Below are positions 5,388 to 5,694 of a stretch of 5,694 nucleotides of DNA, piece after piece. The notes under the pieces are model-generated. The model was not told the origin of the DNA. It did no database searches and worked only from the letters and a program-made list of their open reading frames with translations. Every line of letters starts with the position of its first letter. The stretch's first letter is position 1. The translations under genes and the position numbers were made by a program. The stretch is from an uncultured Bacteroidales bacterium (GTDB lineage Bacteria > Bacteroidota > Bacteroidia > Bacteroidales > UBA932), in assembly GCA_934725015.1 (NCBI GenBank), contig CAKVAS010000040.1, positions 1 through 5,694 on the forward strand, in the 5' to 3' direction.

Positions 5388-5488
5388 AACTTAGCCTTGC
5401 TGCCGGTCACATGACTGGGCTGAAGTAGGTACTATGCCCCAATAATAGGCAGTAGCTGGAATAGAGAAACTTGGAAATCTAAATACAT
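5388..5488 (+). other. Gap between the small ORF and the epimerase gene, with two hairpins
   Basis: No gene is seen in this 101-bp gap. CCGGTC (5403-5408), loop ACAT, GACTGG (5413-5418) pairs over six bases including one G-U. CTATGCC (5432-5438) pairs with GGCA-TAG (5448-5455) with one bulged G. Neither is followed by a T-tract, so they are not clear terminators. The region may be mRNA structure within the operon. Confidence 0.35.
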
Positions 5489-5694
5489 ATGCAATTACGA
5501 ACCGACTACTCCGATGTCCGTTTTCAGGACAACGGCCGGCTGAAACTGCTGATAATCGTGGGCACCCGCCCGGAGATAATCCGTCTTTCGGCCGTCATCA
5601 CGAAGTGCAGGAAGTACTTCGACGTGATTCTCGCCCACACCGGGCAGAACTACGACTACAACCTCAACGGCATATTCTTCCGCGACCTCAAACT
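5489..5694 (+). CDS. wecB: Non-hydrolysing UDP-N-acetylglucosamine 2-epimerase, N-terminal part
   Basis: Sixty-eight codons are present before the window ends. Residues 19-40 contain LKLLIIVGTRPEIIRLSAVI, the nucleotide-sugar binding N-terminal strand and GTRPE motif of the non-hydrolysing UDP-GlcNAc 2-epimerases (GT-B fold). VILAHTGQNYDYNLNGIFF then matches the family's conserved H-T-G-Q-x-Y/H-D region. The enzyme interconverts UDP-GlcNAc and UDP-ManNAc in the cytoplasm to feed capsule or O-antigen synthesis. The IIRLS variant after GTRPE also occurs in FnlC/CapG-type enzymes of UDP-L-FucNAc synthesis, so the exact substrate is open. About 18 residues precede the usual start of the family; the ATG at 5489 is used because no other ATG lies before the motif. 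Confidence 0.9.
   Translation, partial: MQLRTDYSDVRFQDNGRLKLLIIVGTRPEIIRLSAVITKCRKYFDVILAHTGQNYDYNLNGIFFRDLK

Overview
The window looks like part of a Bacteroidales chromosome (a Bacteroides/Alistipes/Rikenellaceae-like gut lineage). Three things point there. Several promoters fit the Bacteroidetes -7 element TAnnTTTG with an upstream TTG/TTTG. There is a UpxY-type NusG paralogue just ahead of a polysaccharide gene. There is a long secreted M16 peptidase of the kind common in this phylum. Coding GC is moderate to high, and I cannot name the genus.

Left part, minus strand. Bases 1-125 are five tandem copies of a 25-bp non-coding repeat, cut by the window edge. A 939-residue exported zinc metallopeptidase of family M16 follows (253-3072), with its own probable promoter and a degenerate ~16-bp repeat just upstream. 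Further upstream on the same strand is a 129-residue LysR-type protein that has only the DNA-binding part (3250-3639).

Centre. A 148-bp divergent intergenic region (3640-3787) carries back-to-back Bacteroidetes-type promoters, one for the LysR-like gene and one for a rightward operon, with short palindromes between and over them. The rightward transcript starts with a ~185-nt leader holding two strong hairpins. A 53-codon ORF begins almost at the predicted transcription start and is in frame with upxY, separated by one TAG and seven codons.

Right part, plus strand. The order is upxY (transcription antiterminator, 3971-4522), a short intergenic region with a second promoter overlain by a duplicated 16-bp operator-like sequence, a pRiA4b ORF-3-like protein (4636-5259), a 42-codon ORF overlapping its stop (5259-5387), a gap with two hairpins, and the 5' end of a non-hydrolysing UDP-GlcNAc 2-epimerase gene (5489 to the edge). 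This looks like the head of a capsular/exopolysaccharide locus. UpxY is expected to let RNA polymerase read through the leader into the long glycan operon. The pRiA4b-like gene and its small partner sit where upxZ is usual in Bacteroides and may have separate control.

The strongest leads are the leader with its possible leaderless/readthrough ORF, the twin operator at the pRiA4b-like gene, and the coupled small ORF. Nothing here proves a new system. Functions of the small ORFs, and regulation by the short LysR protein, are inference.
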